The notes under the pieces: model-generated
Databases searched by the model: none
The model's input: only the letters and a program-made list of their open reading frames with translations
Told to the model about the DNA's origin: nothing
Assembly: GCA_031264185.1 (NCBI GenBank)
Contig: JAISEL010000006.1
Coordinates: 62,001-126,000 of the forward strand
Source: Deltaproteobacteria bacterium
GTDB lineage: Bacteria; Desulfobacterota; Desulfarculia; Adiutricales; Adiutricaceae
Direction: 5' to 3'
Length of the DNA: 64,000 bases
Part shown: positions 18,021-27,829 of the stretch, one piece after another
How the letters are laid out: every line of letters begins with the position of its first letter
How positions within the stretch are numbered: position 1 is the first letter of the stretch
Translations under genes and position numbers: made by a program

Positions 18021-19736
18021 TCAAACCTCCTGCACCCCATAGTAATTTTTGCTCGGATCTAATTCCAGGGTCCAATTTTTTGCTTCCTCAAAAATGACCA
18101 GGACATCGTTGCGGCCGGCGATAATCAGAGCGGTTTTATAAATTTTATTACCCTGGCCTTGAAATTTCAGGGCATATTTTTTGTCCTCTATCTGGGTCAT
18201 GGCCTCTTTGGCCGCCTCTGCCTTTTTTATCCGGATTTCTTCTTTCGAAAGTTTCCGGCCCTTCTCCTTCTCCCGGACATACTTCATCTCAATAATGTAA
18301 TCATTCCCGTCCCTGGTGTTTATATGGACATCAAACTGGCCGTCTCCGGCCGAATCCTGGCAGGCCCAAGTCTGATCGGCCATACTCATGGCCCAAAGAA
18401 AGACCGTATTGTAATAGGCCTCATACCCGAGCTTGATCTGCCAGGGGACAGCGGCCAGGAAGCTCGCGAAAGTTTTTTGGAAATCATCGGCTCGTCTTTG
18501 GATAAGCGTTTCTAATACCGTCTGGGCCTGCCTTTTCAGTAACAAGGGGGCCTCTATAGGACTGTCCAGGAACAGCCAGAGACTGCTTAAGGCCGCTTGA
18601 ACATCCAGGTTGGGGAAACGCAGGTAAAATTTCTTTTTTTTCTCTCCTATTTTTTCAGTCCGGCCGACAGTCAGATAGCCGGCCTGGAACAGCAAAGTTG
18701 TGGGGCTGAAATTGGCGCCGACATCTATGGTGTTTAAACTGTCCGTGAGGAAATCGCGGCTGTTGAAGGAGGCTAAATTAATTTTACGTTCTTTGATGAA
18801 GTCAGCTAAAAAAGAGGTGCCGCCGGAATCGAACCAGTATTCCGAAAATTCATAGCGTTCAAAAAAATTGAGAACTGACCAGGGGTTCAGGACTCGGGTT
18901 TGTCCGTCCCAGGAATAGCCGTCATACCAGTCAAGGATCTTGTTTTTTAAGTCCTCTTCAGTGGCGTCAGGCTCCAGATCGCCTTTGGATTTGGCCTCGG
19001 CCAGAGCCAGTGGCAGCCGATCGGCAAACAAGGAATCGAATTCCTTTAAGGTAAAGCCGCAGATTGAGGCGTACTCGGGGTCCAGGGTCAAGTCCAGAAG
19101 ATTGTTCAGGGTGGAAAAAATGGAGGCTTTCGTAAATTTAGTCACTCCGGTGATGAAGGTAAAGCCGCGATTTTCCTCAGCTGATTTCAGAACACCGTAG
19201 AAATTGCTGAGAACCTCCCGTATCCCATTGGCTAAGTCCGGTCTGGTGATTTTAGACAGAATTGGGGCGTCGTACTCGTCTATGAGTACCGCGACATTCC
19301 GGTCATATTTATCATTAAGTTTATTGATCAGAGCCTCAAAATAAGCGGAAGGCTGGTTCCTGCCGATGGTTATATTTTCCGCTTCGGCTACATCCATCAG
19401 TTTGCTGATCAAAGAGCATTCCAGCTTGTCGAGGCTGAAAGTGCTGACAGAGTTCATACTCAGATGAATGACCGGGCTGGGCGTCCACTCGTAATCCGAA
19501 TGGTCGTGAATCCAAAGCCCCTCGAACAGCTTCTTATTGTCGCCTCCTTTAAGGATAGCCTTAAGGGTACTCACTAAGAGGGATTTGCCGAACCGCCGGG
19601 GCCGGGACAGGAAATAGGGTACAGGAATTTTGACCAGCTGGCGGAGAAGCTTAGTCTTGTCGGCATAGATACAGTTATTCTGACGAATTGTCGGGAAACC
19701 GGCGATCCCTATGGGTATATTTTTTAAATCAGCCAT
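18021..19736 (-). CDS. AAA-ATPase-like / PD-(D/E)XK protein (DUF1703 family)
   Basis: This 571-residue protein has an N-terminal AAA-ATPase_like domain (NIPIGIAGFPTIRQNNCIYA; modified P-loop SRPRRFGKSLLVSTL; Walker B VAVLIDEYDAPI). A C-terminal PD-(D/E)XK nuclease-like domain follows with GQFDVHINTRDGNDYIIEMK, where the Asp and ExK-type residues are kept. The family is abundant in Bacteroidetes, spirochaetes and gut anaerobes, often in many copies, and its function is unknown. The gene is intact and flanked by MITEs on both sides. A truncated relative lies at 41040-41730. Mobile or defence-related roles are only inference. Confidence 0.9.
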   Translation of the reverse strand: MADLKNIPIGIAGFPTIRQNNCIYADKTKLLRQLVKIPVPYFLSRPRRFGKSLLVSTLKAILKGGDNKKLFEGLWIHDHSDYEWTPSPVIHLSMNSVSTFSLDKLECSLISKLMDVAEAENITIGRNQPSAYFEALINKLNDKYDRNVAVLIDEYDAPILSKITRPDLANGIREVLSNFYGVLKSAEENRGFTFITGVTKFTKASIFSTLNNLLDLTLDPEYASICGFTLKEFDSLFADRLPLALAEAKSKGDLEPDATEEDLKNKILDWYDGYSWDGQTRVLNPWSVLNFFERYEFSEYWFDSGGTSFLADFIKERKINLASFNSRDFLTDSLNTIDVGANFSPTTLLFQAGYLTVGRTEKIGEKKKKFYLRFPNLDVQAALSSLWLFLDSPIEAPLLLKRQAQTVLETLIQRRADDFQKTFASFLAAVPWQIKLGYEAYYNTVFLWAMSMADQTWACQDSAGDGQFDVHINTRDGNDYIIEMKYVREKEKGRKLSKEEIRIKKAEAAKEAMTQIEDKKYALKFQGQGNKIYKTALIIAGRNDVLVIFEEAKNWTLELDPSKNYYGVQEV

Positions 19737-19920
19737 GGCGGCGACCTCTTAGCTCAGCAGCTGTCTTAGGTTTAGGAAACTGGCGGCGATAATGGCTTTG
19801 GCGGAGATATGGCTAATCCATGTCTCTATTGTACAGCGGACATGGCGGAAAAGGAAATTTTACGGGCTAAACGGCTAAGCATTACACTATGATTTGAGAA
19901 GGCCATGAAAATCCAAATCT

Positions 19921-20130
19921 TTAAGCCGCTGTAAGAGAGGCGCTGGCCCAGCAGTTCTGCTTGTATTGATTCGCCGGCCCTTGGACCTGACGTTCTTGAA
20001 GGTTTAGTTCTCCGTCCGCCTCGGTCCGGGCCATTAGGCGCTGCGCACCCTCGTTAATAAGCTGCGGCGATTGCCAATAGTCAGGATCTTCGAAGAAATA
20101 GCTTGCCTCTTTTTTTAGCCAGGAAAGCAT
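19921..20130 (-). CDS. Short uncharacterised frame, possibly a gene remnant
   Basis: This is a 69-residue frame with protein-like composition (MLSWLKKEASYFFEDPDYW, then LQERQVQGPANQYKQNCWAS). No family is recognised and no good ribosome-binding site is visible. It ends abruptly, and a 91-bp MITE lies 35 bp beyond its start. It may be the 5' stub of a lost gene. Confidence 0.3.
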   Translation of the reverse strand: MLSWLKKEASYFFEDPDYWQSPQLINEGAQRLMARTEADGELNLQERQVQGPANQYKQNCWASASLTAA

Positions 20131-20165
20131 GGTCGAATGTCCAATGAAGGAGAATCGGACATTTT

Positions 20166-20256
20166 ATTACCTCGGCGGATTATTATGATAATCTATTTCT
20201 TTATTGATTTTACCTTATGGTGATTTGTTTGTATCAAAATTATCCGCCGGGGTAAT
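20166..20256 (+). mobile_element. MITE, 91-bp class, copy 1
   Basis: The ends are ATTACCTCGGCGGATTATTA and the inverse of ATTACCCCGGCGGATAATTT. The interior TCTTTATTGATTTTACCTTA and TGATTTGTTTGTATC matches the copies at 52191 and 52670; all three are exactly 91 bp. Most of the element can fold on itself. Non-coding. Confidence 0.85.
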
Positions 20257-20330
20257 AATGTCAGTGTCAAGTGAAGCGGGGCATTGTAAAATGTTTCCGG
20301 CGATTCGGCCTCAAAACAGCTCCTTCCGGT

Positions 20331-21281
20331 TTAAATCAGTGTTACTATAATCCGGAACAGAGGAATGGTTATAAGCGATAAGAACGTGGACAATGAGACG
20401 AGAAGAGAGGCGTAGTCCGGATCAGAGCGGTAATAGCCTGCCATTATAGAGGCGGCGGCCAGAACCGGCAGAGAGGATTGAATTGTAAAAACCTGGGCCG
20501 TCAGGGTCGGAGCGTGAAACCATAAGCAGAAAGCTAAGGTAATGGCCGGACAGATGAAAAACCGGCCGCTTAAGACTGTGATTATTTCTTTGGCCGGTCC
20601 TAATTTTGACAGCGACAAGCCGTGAAAACCCAGGCCTATGTACATAAGAGCCAGAGGAGTATTCATGGCCCCGATATTGGAGGCTGCGGCCATGAAAAAA
20701 TTAGGCGGCTTGATTCCGGTGACGACGGAAAATATTCCGATGATAAACCCGATCATAGGCGGCGGCAGAAGTCTTTTCAGGGTGTCGAAACTGATAAAGG
20801 GCGCCCGGCCGACCTGACCGTCCAGACTCATCAGATAGTTCCCGGCCGACCAGAAGAAAAGGGCGTTAGCCAGAAAATAGGCCATAGCCGGACCTAAGGC
20901 CTTTTCGCCGAAGAGGGCTAAATTTATGGGAATTCCTATGTACATGGTGTTGGAGGCCGTAAAGGCGGCGCAGTAAATGCCTTTTCGGCGACCCTGGGGA
21001 CGGACGAGGCGGCTGAAAGATAAGGCTACCAAAAAGGTCAGAAAGACAGTTAAAGTTCCTACGCCCACCCAGATGCCTAATTCGGCCAGCTGCTCCTGGG
21101 AGTAGCTCTTAACGGTAGTACTGAATAAAAATAAAGGCAAAGAAACCCTGACCACCAGGAAGGTGAAGACATTTTTCAGTTCTCTGGAGATTGAACTGAA
21201 TCTGGCCGTCAAGTAGCCGACTAATCCCATTAAGAAGAGAGTCAGAACACTGTTTAGAGCTTGGGAAAGAACCCCGGACAA
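20331..21281 (-). CDS. AEC-family transporter (auxin efflux carrier / malate permease-like)
   Basis: This 316-residue integral membrane protein has about ten hydrophobic segments in two groups of five, the usual AEC build (PF03547). Recognisable parts are the first span (LTLFLMGLVGYLTARF), the conserved AFTASNTMYIGIPINLALFG region (108-127) and NTPLALMYIGLGF near residue 210. Family members export or exchange organic acids or related anions, and the substrate cannot be read from sequence. It stands alone between a MITE and a 314-bp divergent spacer. Confidence 0.88.
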   Translation of the reverse strand: MSGVLSQALNSVLTLFLMGLVGYLTARFSSISRELKNVFTFLVVRVSLPLFLFSTTVKSYSQEQLAELGIWVGVGTLTVFLTFLVALSFSRLVRPQGRRKGIYCAAFTASNTMYIGIPINLALFGEKALGPAMAYFLANALFFWSAGNYLMSLDGQVGRAPFISFDTLKRLLPPPMIGFIIGIFSVVTGIKPPNFFMAAASNIGAMNTPLALMYIGLGFHGLSLSKLGPAKEIITVLSGRFFICPAITLAFCLWFHAPTLTAQVFTIQSSLPVLAAASIMAGYYRSDPDYASLLVSLSTFLSLITIPLFRIIVTLI

Positions 21282-21595
21282 GGTCAGTACCTCCAGAAAA
21301 TCACGTTAACGCCGATTATTATCCATAATAGTGCCTAAGAAAGATTAATCAAAATTTATCTTATGGTCGATAAGAGAAATGGAGAAGCGACAGATTAATA
21401 GTCTTAGCCTCTTCATTTGGAAAAATCAATTAATTTCAAGCGTTTAAGGGTATAAAACCTTAAAAGCGGTTTAAGAAAGGAGGTGAATTACTTCAGGTTC
21501 GGTGAATAGATCATCTCCGAATCAAGGTAAAAATGCCGGCAAGGATGTCGGTTTAATCTACCCCCTTATGGGGACATGCTTTCACGGAGGAAAAC
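21282..21595 (+). other. Divergent spacer with possible structured leader
   Basis: The spacer holds the promoter side of the AEC gene (minus) and the leader of the 132-residue gene (plus). From about 21478 the plus strand has a GGAGG followed by ~110 nt with short complementary blocks (ACCCCCTTATGGGGA near 21560) before the true ribosome-binding site CACGGAGG. A cis-regulatory leader is possible, but no known riboswitch class was recognised. Confidence 0.35.
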
Positions 21596-21994
21596 ATGGG
21601 CATTCATGATGAATACGAGCTGGCGGCTAGCTGTTTAGCCGGCAGCTTGGGTGGAGCCCGAGAGCGTCTTGGCCCAGCCATAGACCGTCTTTCGCGGGTT
21701 TGGCCACCGGGTGCCTGTAGCATTCCGGACGGCCGAAGTCCGGACTGCCGAAGTCCGGCCCGAGCTGCCGCCATAACCCAGGCTTTTAACGAGTTTACCG
21801 ATGCCTGGCAGGGCCTTTGGTCCCGCTCGGCTAAGTTTCGGGAAGCAGACCGACTGTTTACCGCTCTAAAAGACAGGGTTCTGGCCGATTTGGTCCCGGA
21901 ATCAGCCGTATGGTCTGATTACCCGAGTCTGGCTCAGAGCCTGATTGGGTTGACAATGGAGTCAAGTCTGGATAACCAGGCTATCTGTCTTTAG
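21596..21994 (+). CDS. Hypothetical protein
   Basis: This 132-residue soluble protein starts at ATG 21596 with a strong ribosome-binding site (CACGGAGGAAAAC). It is followed by a clear rho-independent terminator, so it is a single-gene unit. A repetitive DGRSPDCRSPAR segment near residues 45-56 comes from a small DNA repeat (GGCCGAAGTCCGGACTGCCG). The rest is probably helical. No family is recognised. Confidence 0.65.
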   Translation: MGIHDEYELAASCLAGSLGGARERLGPAIDRLSRVWPPGACSIPDGRSPDCRSPARAAAITQAFNEFTDAWQGLWSRSAKFREADRLFTALKDRVLADLVPESAVWSDYPSLAQSLIGLTMESSLDNQAICL

Positions 21995-22068
21995 ACCTGG
22001 GAATCCAGAAAGCCTCCAGCCATTATATAAATTATTTGTGATGGTCTGACGGCGTTGAAACTCTTAGC

Positions 22069-22111
22069 CGGTGATGGGATCAATAATGGATCCCATCACC
22101 GTTTTTTTTTT
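22069..22111 (+). terminator. Rho-independent terminator
   Basis: A perfect 13-bp stem (CGGTGATGGGATC paired with GATCCCATCACCG) has a 7-nt loop and is followed by ten T residues. It ends the transcript of the 132-residue gene 75 bp upstream. Confidence 0.93.
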
Positions 22112-22635
22112 GCCCTGCCGGGTTTTACCCAGATGGTTTTTTTACCGTAAAGCAAAGAATGTTTGAAAGAAGTTAAAGAAAGGTCAGGTCTCAGGGCCTG
22201 GAGGCTGGGAAGCTGCAGTACAAGAGGATTATAAGACAGGAGATTGTGAGACCGGGGGCGTAATGACGGGAGATCAGAAGACCGGCCGGGCATAAGCGGA
22301 TATGCTCAAAGATTTGCGATCCAAAACGGCTCTTCGTTCAATCAAAATTGATCCGCGTCACCTTGAAAAATGCCATGGGATAAGTGAACCCTCCAATTTT
22401 TAGCCATAAACGGCTTCTGACTCCTCTAGCGCAGCTCATCGGCCAAAATTAGAATTGATGGCGGAAACGGGGAAACGGCTGCCAGGCTGCCTCTTTAATT
22501 TTCCTTATGGTTGGTCTATAATCTCAGGGAAAGTTTTTAAAGATTTTTCTATTCTTTAAGTCCGGTTGCGGGGTCGGATTAATTATCCGCAGTCATTTTG
22601 GGCCGGATTTATAAGGACAGACTAAAAGGATATTT
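22112..22635 (+). other. Intergenic spacer before the AMMECR1 gene
   Basis: No convincing gene, repeat or RNA signature was seen in these ~520 bp. A promoter for the downstream gene should lie in the AT-richer last 150 bp. Confidence 0.35.
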
Positions 22636-23202
22636 ATGCCGGACACCATGAAGCCTCTGTCGGAAGAACTGAAAAAACAGGTCCTGGACTGGTGCCGGGA
22701 GCTTATCCGAGTTCGTCTGGCCAAAGGAAAAAAGCCTGAGTCTCCGGATTTAGAAGGCCGGCGAGGCGGGGTTTTTGTGACCTTAAAGCGTTTAGGCCGC
22801 CTGAGAGGCTGCATCGGCCGGTTTGCTTTCAATGAGCCTTTGGATGAATCCATAGCCGATATGGTTTTAGCCGCCGCTTTTCAAGATCCCCGTTTCCCGG
22901 CTATGACTAAGACTGAACTGGACGGTCTGGACATTACGGTCTCTATTCTAACTCCGCCCCGGGAGCTTAAATCATTGGATGATCTGCTTATCGGCCGGGA
23001 CGGCCTTTATCTCGTTCATCCCCAGGGCCGGGGAGTGCTTCTGCCAGTTGTGGCAGTTGAACACAATTTTACGCCCGAGCAGTTTGCCCGCCAGACATCC
23101 CTTAAAGCCGGACTGAGCCCTGAATCCTATAAAGATCCAGGGGCCCAGCTTCTGGTTTTTACGGCTCCGGCTTTTTCGACCGATCCCAGCGAAAACGACT
23201 GA
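22636..23202 (+). CDS. AMMECR1-domain protein
   Basis: This 188-residue protein covers the whole AMMECR1 domain: GGVFVTLKRLGRLRGCIGRF (with the family's RGCIG motif), AAAFQDPRFPAMTKTEL, ITVSILTPPREL, and GLYLVHPQGRGVLLPVV. The family occurs in archaea, eukaryotes and many anaerobic bacteria, and is often fused or adjacent to Memo-like and radical-SAM (AmmeMemoRadiSam) genes. Neither partner is visible here; the next gene is a ferredoxin-containing aldo/keto reductase. The biochemical role is unsettled. Confidence 0.93.
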   Translation: MPDTMKPLSEELKKQVLDWCRELIRVRLAKGKKPESPDLEGRRGGVFVTLKRLGRLRGCIGRFAFNEPLDESIADMVLAAAFQDPRFPAMTKTELDGLDITVSILTPPRELKSLDDLLIGRDGLYLVHPQGRGVLLPVVAVEHNFTPEQFARQTSLKAGLSPESYKDPGAQLLVFTAPAFSTDPSEND

Positions 23203-23318
23203 CCCCTGAACTGTATTATTTAAAATACCTGGGGTCTCAGCCTGTTTCCGGCCATATACAACCCAAAAACCGATTTTCAAAAATTTTCTGAGGTACATCA
23301 TCATTACGGAGGATACCG

Positions 23319-24488
23319 ATGATTGAAAAAAGACGGTTAGGCCAAAGCGGAGTGGAAGGCACTATATTGGGCTTTGGCTGTATGCGCTTGCCGTTAAACG
23401 GACCTAAACCGGACAATATAGATACTGATCTGGCTGCCAGGATGCTTCATTCGGCCATAGATCGCGGAGTTAACTACGTAGATACCGCCTATCCCTACCA
23501 CAGCGGTGGCGACCGGCAGACACCCGGCGCCAGCGAAACTTTTGTAGCTCAGGCTCTGGCTAAAGGCTACCGGGAAAAAGTTCTTCTGGCCACGAAGCTC
23601 CCTACCTGGATGGTGGAAAGCCGGGCCCAGATGAATGAGATTTTAGATTTTCAGCTCAAAAGGCTGGATGTCCGGCAGCTGGATTTTTATCTGGCCCATA
23701 ACATCAATATTTCGGTCTGGGATAAGCTTTTATCTGTCGGGATCAGGGAATTCTTTGATGAGGCGGTCAGAGACGGCCGGATTCGTTTCCCTTCCTTTTC
23801 TTTCCACGACAGCTACTCATTGTTTGAAAAGGTAGTGACCGGCTATGACTGGGTTATGGCTCAGATCCAGTACAATTATCTGGACAAGGACTACCAGGCC
23901 GGTCAGAAGGGGGTTGAACTGGCCGCTGGCCGGGGAGTGGCTCTGGTTATTATGGAACCCTTGAGAGGCGGATTTCTGGTCAGTCAGGTGCCTCAGGAAC
24001 CAATTGATATATTTAAGGAAGTCCGGCCTGACTGGTCTCTTCCGGCCTGGGGCTTCAACTGGCTCTGGAACCGGCCGGAAATTTCGGTCGTCTTAAGCGG
24101 CATGTCGGATATGGCTCAGGTGGAAGAGAATCTGGCTCTGGCCGAAAAATACCGGCCGGAAATCTTTACTGACAAGGAAGAGGCGGCGGTCAACAAAGTC
24201 AGGGATTTCTTTAAGCGCCGTCTTCAGGCCGACTGCACCGGCTGCGGATACTGCCTGCCCTGTCCGTCCGGGGTGGAGATCCCCAAAAACATTAACTTTT
24301 TGAATCAGTTTTTTCTTTTTGACAGTCAGGACGCCAAAGACCGCTGCCGGTATTTTTACGGCATCCAGGTCAATCAGGAAGAAAGGGCCGAAAACTGCGT
24401 CTCCTGCGGGGAATGCGAGGAAAAGTGTCCCCAGCATCTGGCAATTCCCAAGTATCTGTCTAAGACTGCCGAGCTTTATCAAGCTTAG
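23319..24488 (+). CDS. Aldo/keto reductase with C-terminal double [4Fe-4S] ferredoxin domain
   Basis: The 389-residue protein has an aldo/keto reductase TIM barrel at 1 to ~300 (GFGCMRLPL; catalytic-type Asp-x3-Tyr in NYVDTAYPYHSGG; LATKLPTWMV; LAHNI). A ferredoxin-like module with two clusters follows: CTGCGYCLPCPSGV (about 306-319) and CVSCGECEEKCPQHL (about 359-373). This fused type is common in strict anaerobes and presumably links carbonyl reduction to ferredoxin electrons; the substrate is unknown. It starts after a GGAGG site and lies 116 bp downstream of the AMMECR1 gene, so the two may share a transcript. Confidence 0.93.
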   Translation: MIEKRRLGQSGVEGTILGFGCMRLPLNGPKPDNIDTDLAARMLHSAIDRGVNYVDTAYPYHSGGDRQTPGASETFVAQALAKGYREKVLLATKLPTWMVESRAQMNEILDFQLKRLDVRQLDFYLAHNINISVWDKLLSVGIREFFDEAVRDGRIRFPSFSFHDSYSLFEKVVTGYDWVMAQIQYNYLDKDYQAGQKGVELAAGRGVALVIMEPLRGGFLVSQVPQEPIDIFKEVRPDWSLPAWGFNWLWNRPEISVVLSGMSDMAQVEENLALAEKYRPEIFTDKEEAAVNKVRDFFKRRLQADCTGCGYCLPCPSGVEIPKNINFLNQFFLFDSQDAKDRCRYFYGIQVNQEERAENCVSCGECEEKCPQHLAIPKYLSKTAELYQA

Positions 24489-25779
24489 GGCGGCATAGGC
24501 TCTGGGCCTGGTTTTAACTGAGTGCTTGAATCGTAATTTGAGGTCCAGAGTCACAAAATAACACCTCAGCTGATTAGATGCCTGAAAGCTGCGGGCTTGC
24601 GGATTTTAAGGGATCCTGTTGGATTCCTCCGGGCTCACGGCTTTTTAATTTAAAACTGGGCCAGTTCCGCCAAAAGGCTGCAGCCTTTTGTCAGGTGCCT
24701 TCCAGGTCAGGGGTCAAGGCTGTTTTGAAAGGCGAAAAAACTGATAAACATATTCATTGACGAATGTCGGAAGGTTAAACGGCAGCCGAGGCTGTCAGAT
24801 GGGCTGTAGGGGTGGATAATATATGGTGGGCCTGTGAATAAAAGCCTCAGAAATAGTTGGGCCGGCCAATGGCCTGTAATTAAAGCTATCTGAGTAAAAC
24901 ATACACAAGTTTTTTATTTCCAGTGAATTTCCGACAATTTAGTTTATAATTTGACAAATACCGAGGTTTGAGTAAAATAATCTTGGTCGGCTTGCGGCCG
25001 GAAAGGTTTGAATCTAATTTTTTGACAGATTTTTAAACTACGCCTTTAGTCTGTGGGAATTTGGAGCTTATCTAAAATTTTATCAGTGCAGGTCTGATTT
25101 GGCGGCTAAATTTAAGGTCAGAACCGAGCAGTTTCAGTTTTTTTCATGATATATGGTCCTTTGGGATTAGTTCGTCCATATAAAGGGCATTTGACTTTCG
25201 GAAGTTTTAACTTACTTTAGGTAAAGGCCTGAGATATTCATATGTCCGGAGTTTTACGGCCGGGCAGTATTATGTTTTTTTGGTTAAAAACGGGCTGATT
25301 TGAGTCTTTTTTATCCAACCAATAGAATCATCAAATGACTGGCAGGTAAAGGACTGTTAAAAAAATCAGTAATTTCAAGGTCTTTTTCTGTTTTTGGAAC
25401 TTTTTGGCTCGTTAATTTGTTTGTCCTGGGATTTGTTAAGGGATTATTATTTATCTGTAAAATTTGGTCGCAGAAGTATCAAAGGTGATGAAGGTAATAC
25501 CTTGAAATCATTATATTTTTGATGGTCAGTTGTTTGGCTCAAGTCAGGAAACCTTTAAAAATCACTGGAAAAACTTCTGAAAAAAATTTACAAAATCGGG
25601 CTTGTTTATATTTTTTGATTGGGTTATACTCTGTTAGATAAGTTTTCTCTGGTAATAGCTCCAGAGGCGCATTTTGGGCTGGCTTCCTTGACGGTTTCAC
25701 CCGGGTTTGGGCAATTCGGGTAAAAAGCACGGTCAGGGTGCTATGAATAAATTAAGCTTTTTTTACTAAGGAGAAACTG
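24489..25779 (+). other. 1.29-kb non-coding region before the first porin
   Basis: The stretch is AT-rich with no credible gene (a 60-residue frame at 24578 lacks a start signal and homology). It contains one near-consensus sigma-70 promoter at 24951-24978 about 800 bp before the porin start. That leaves room for a long 5' leader or a small RNA. Confidence 0.55.
24951..24978 (+). promoter_or_regulatory. Near-consensus sigma-70 promoter
   Basis: TTGACA at 24951-24956 and TAAAAT at 24973-24978 are separated by 16 bp. There is no gene within 700 bp downstream on this strand, so the product would be a long porin leader or an RNA. This call is based on sequence match only. Confidence 0.5.
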
Positions 25780-27234
25780 ATGAAAAAGCTTTTAGTCTTT
25801 GCCTTGGCGGCGATGCTGGGTATGGCTATGGCCATGCCTGCTCAGGCTCAGTCCAAGGTTCAATTTAGCGGTTGGTACCGGGTTCTGCATCATAATCTGG
25901 TGAACTTTGGTCGGGCATGGGACAAAGATCAAGGTTTTCCTGCTGGCTATGAATCTGATTCTTTTTTTGAACACCGTCTGAATGTGAACGTAGACTTCAG
26001 GCCTACTGATGATGTTCTGATTCACTGGACCCTGCGGGCTCCAAATTTCCAGAGGTGGGGTGCTGGCAGTATGCAGCAGGGCACCACTAATGCCGCTACT
26101 GTATGGACCAGGGCAATTTATGCCACCATTACTCAGGATTGGGGTACATTTTCCATTGGGCGTCTTGAGGAAACATTTCCAACTTCTATGAACGGCCTCA
26201 AAACTCTTGGCTATTCCTATGGGACAACCTATATCTATGCCAACCCTTTTGACTACAAAGATGTGGCTGATGGAATGGTTTATAATTACCAGTGGGACAA
26301 CGGCTTCGGTATTAATGTTTATTACGCCAAGTATGCGACCCAGGATCCAGATAATGCTACTGCTAACTTAGATGCAGATGTTGATTATGATCGATTCGGT
26401 GTAGAGCCTACCTATAAGTGGGAAAGCGGTGCGGCATCAATTAATATTGAATATGACCGGGATATGAGAGACCGTGGGGCTGGTCCTACTGTCAAAGATT
26501 ATGCTTTCTTTGTTAACCCAGCGATTATGCAGTCTTGGGGAGATTTCTCCATCCGTTTCGAAGGTAAGATCGGTTGGGGGAAAAGAGAGATTACGACTGG
26601 CGCTGGCAAGAGGACATCAGATCTGGCCGGTTTAGGTGCTTACCTCCAAGCTACCTATAAATATAGTACTGCCAATCATGGTTCCGGTGACATTAACATC
26701 ATGGGTTGGTATGCCGATGGCTCAAGCCGTGATGAGATGGCAAATCCATTCACCCAGAAGCAGCATGATTTAGTCACTATGGGTGATTTTGCGCCTTTTT
26801 TAGTGGCTTATTATAATACTAACTTGCCTAACAGAGTCCGTGGTGGTGCCACAAACGGCATAGATAATGGTATTATTGGTAGGACAACCGGAAGGATGAA
26901 TGACAACCGGAATTTGAAAGGTTCCAGCAACCATTGGGGAATAGGCCTTCTGGGAAATCACAATTTTACCGATACAATCCGATTCAACTGGGGTATCGGT
27001 CACTTCCGTCTGGTTGAACAAGTTTTCCCTGGGCAGAGCAAAGAAATTGGAACTGAAATTGATGTCGGTATCCGGATTGGGCTTATGAAGAGCGTGACTT
27101 TTGAGTCTCAGTTTGGCTATATGTTTAATGGGAAAGCCTATGAGAGAAATGACGGTACAGCAGATAATCCCCGTTGGACAGCTGATGCCAAGGATACTTA
27201 CGCCTGGCTGAACGCTCTTCAGTTCGCCTTCTAA
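25780..27234 (+). CDS. Outer-membrane porin, paralogue 1
   Basis: The 484-residue protein has a clean signal peptide (MKKLLVFALAAMLGMAMAM...AQA, cleavage near residue 24). The mature protein consists of alternating aromatic-rich amphipathic beta strands (WYRVLHHNLVNF, FSIGRLEETFP, IRFEGKIGWGK) and ends in a C-terminal Phe (NALQFAF), the usual signal for outer-membrane assembly. Its look fits the homotrimeric porins abundant in sulfate-reducing deltaproteobacteria. A good ribosome-binding site (AAGGAGAAAC) precedes ATG, and a terminator follows at 27289. It is paralogous to the next gene; conserved blocks include YRVLHHNLVNF, AP.FQRWG and HDLV.MGDFAPFLVAYY. Confidence 0.88.
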   Translation: MKKLLVFALAAMLGMAMAMPAQAQSKVQFSGWYRVLHHNLVNFGRAWDKDQGFPAGYESDSFFEHRLNVNVDFRPTDDVLIHWTLRAPNFQRWGAGSMQQGTTNAATVWTRAIYATITQDWGTFSIGRLEETFPTSMNGLKTLGYSYGTTYIYANPFDYKDVADGMVYNYQWDNGFGINVYYAKYATQDPDNATANLDADVDYDRFGVEPTYKWESGAASINIEYDRDMRDRGAGPTVKDYAFFVNPAIMQSWGDFSIRFEGKIGWGKREITTGAGKRTSDLAGLGAYLQATYKYSTANHGSGDINIMGWYADGSSRDEMANPFTQKQHDLVTMGDFAPFLVAYYNTNLPNRVRGGATNGIDNGIIGRTTGRMNDNRNLKGSSNHWGIGLLGNHNFTDTIRFNWGIGHFRLVEQVFPGQSKEIGTEIDVGIRIGLMKSVTFESQFGYMFNGKAYERNDGTADNPRWTADAKDTYAWLNALQFAF

Positions 27235-27288
27235 TTTCTGCTATCTAACTGGCAGATTTAATTTAGCCAATAAATAGTTGATGATAGA

Positions 27289-27318
27289 CCTGCGTCTGGC
27301 AACAGGCGCGGGTTTTTT
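27289..27318 (+). terminator. Terminator after porin 1
   Basis: CCTGCGTCTG and CAGGCGCGGG pair through G-C and G-U over 10 bp with a GCAA tetraloop, followed by TTTTTT. It separates the two porin genes transcriptionally. Confidence 0.8.
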
Positions 27319-27829
27319 ACTTGGAGAAAAAGGTAGGGCTTTGGTGAAATTAGTAATATCATAGGAAAGTGCTGTTAAATGGAGTATATATTGATAATAG
27401 ATAATTAGATAATATTATTTTGTCCTGAAAATAGTTATAGGAACTTTATGAGCCTAAATTTTTAGTATTATGCCCAAGTTACAAAAAAGCATCATTTCGG
27501 TCAAATTATTGTGGTCAAAAAGCCACAGTAGGGGCAACTATCTTGGCTTTTTAAAGATAAACCCTTGAAAATAAAGGGTGTTAAAAAAAATGTAGTTGGC
27601 TTGATTATTGCTTGTAACGGAAAAAGTGTATCTAAAGAGGGGCATTTGGCCTGTTTTGGACTTAAAGAAAACTTGTATTTTTATTGAAAATTTTTTATAT
27701 TTCAGTGGGCGATTAAAATCAGAGGAATCTTGCGGCTCCATTCAGTCCAAAATCTTGGGCGGTTTCGGGCTGGGACAAAATGGTTGATCCGCTTTTTTCC
27801 CTCTTAACTGTATTTACAAGGAGAAACTG
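27319..27829 (+). other. Spacer between the porin genes, with a weak sigma-54-like site
   Basis: This AT-rich spacer must carry the promoter of porin 2. TGGCTTGATTATTGCTT at 27597-27613 has the GG-N10-GC geometry of a sigma-54 promoter but departs from TGGCAC at the -24 box. It is about 215 bp from the start codon. No gene was seen. Confidence 0.35.

Noticed and set aside
17823-18062. 79-residue frame between the MITEs and the DUF1703 gene
   Set aside because: Overlaps the 3' end of the DUF1703 gene on the other strand, has no ribosome-binding site and no recognisable domain.
21478-21595. Possible riboswitch before the 132-residue gene
   Set aside because: Only short, weak stems were seen and no conserved core of a known class could be matched; kept only as a low-confidence leader note.
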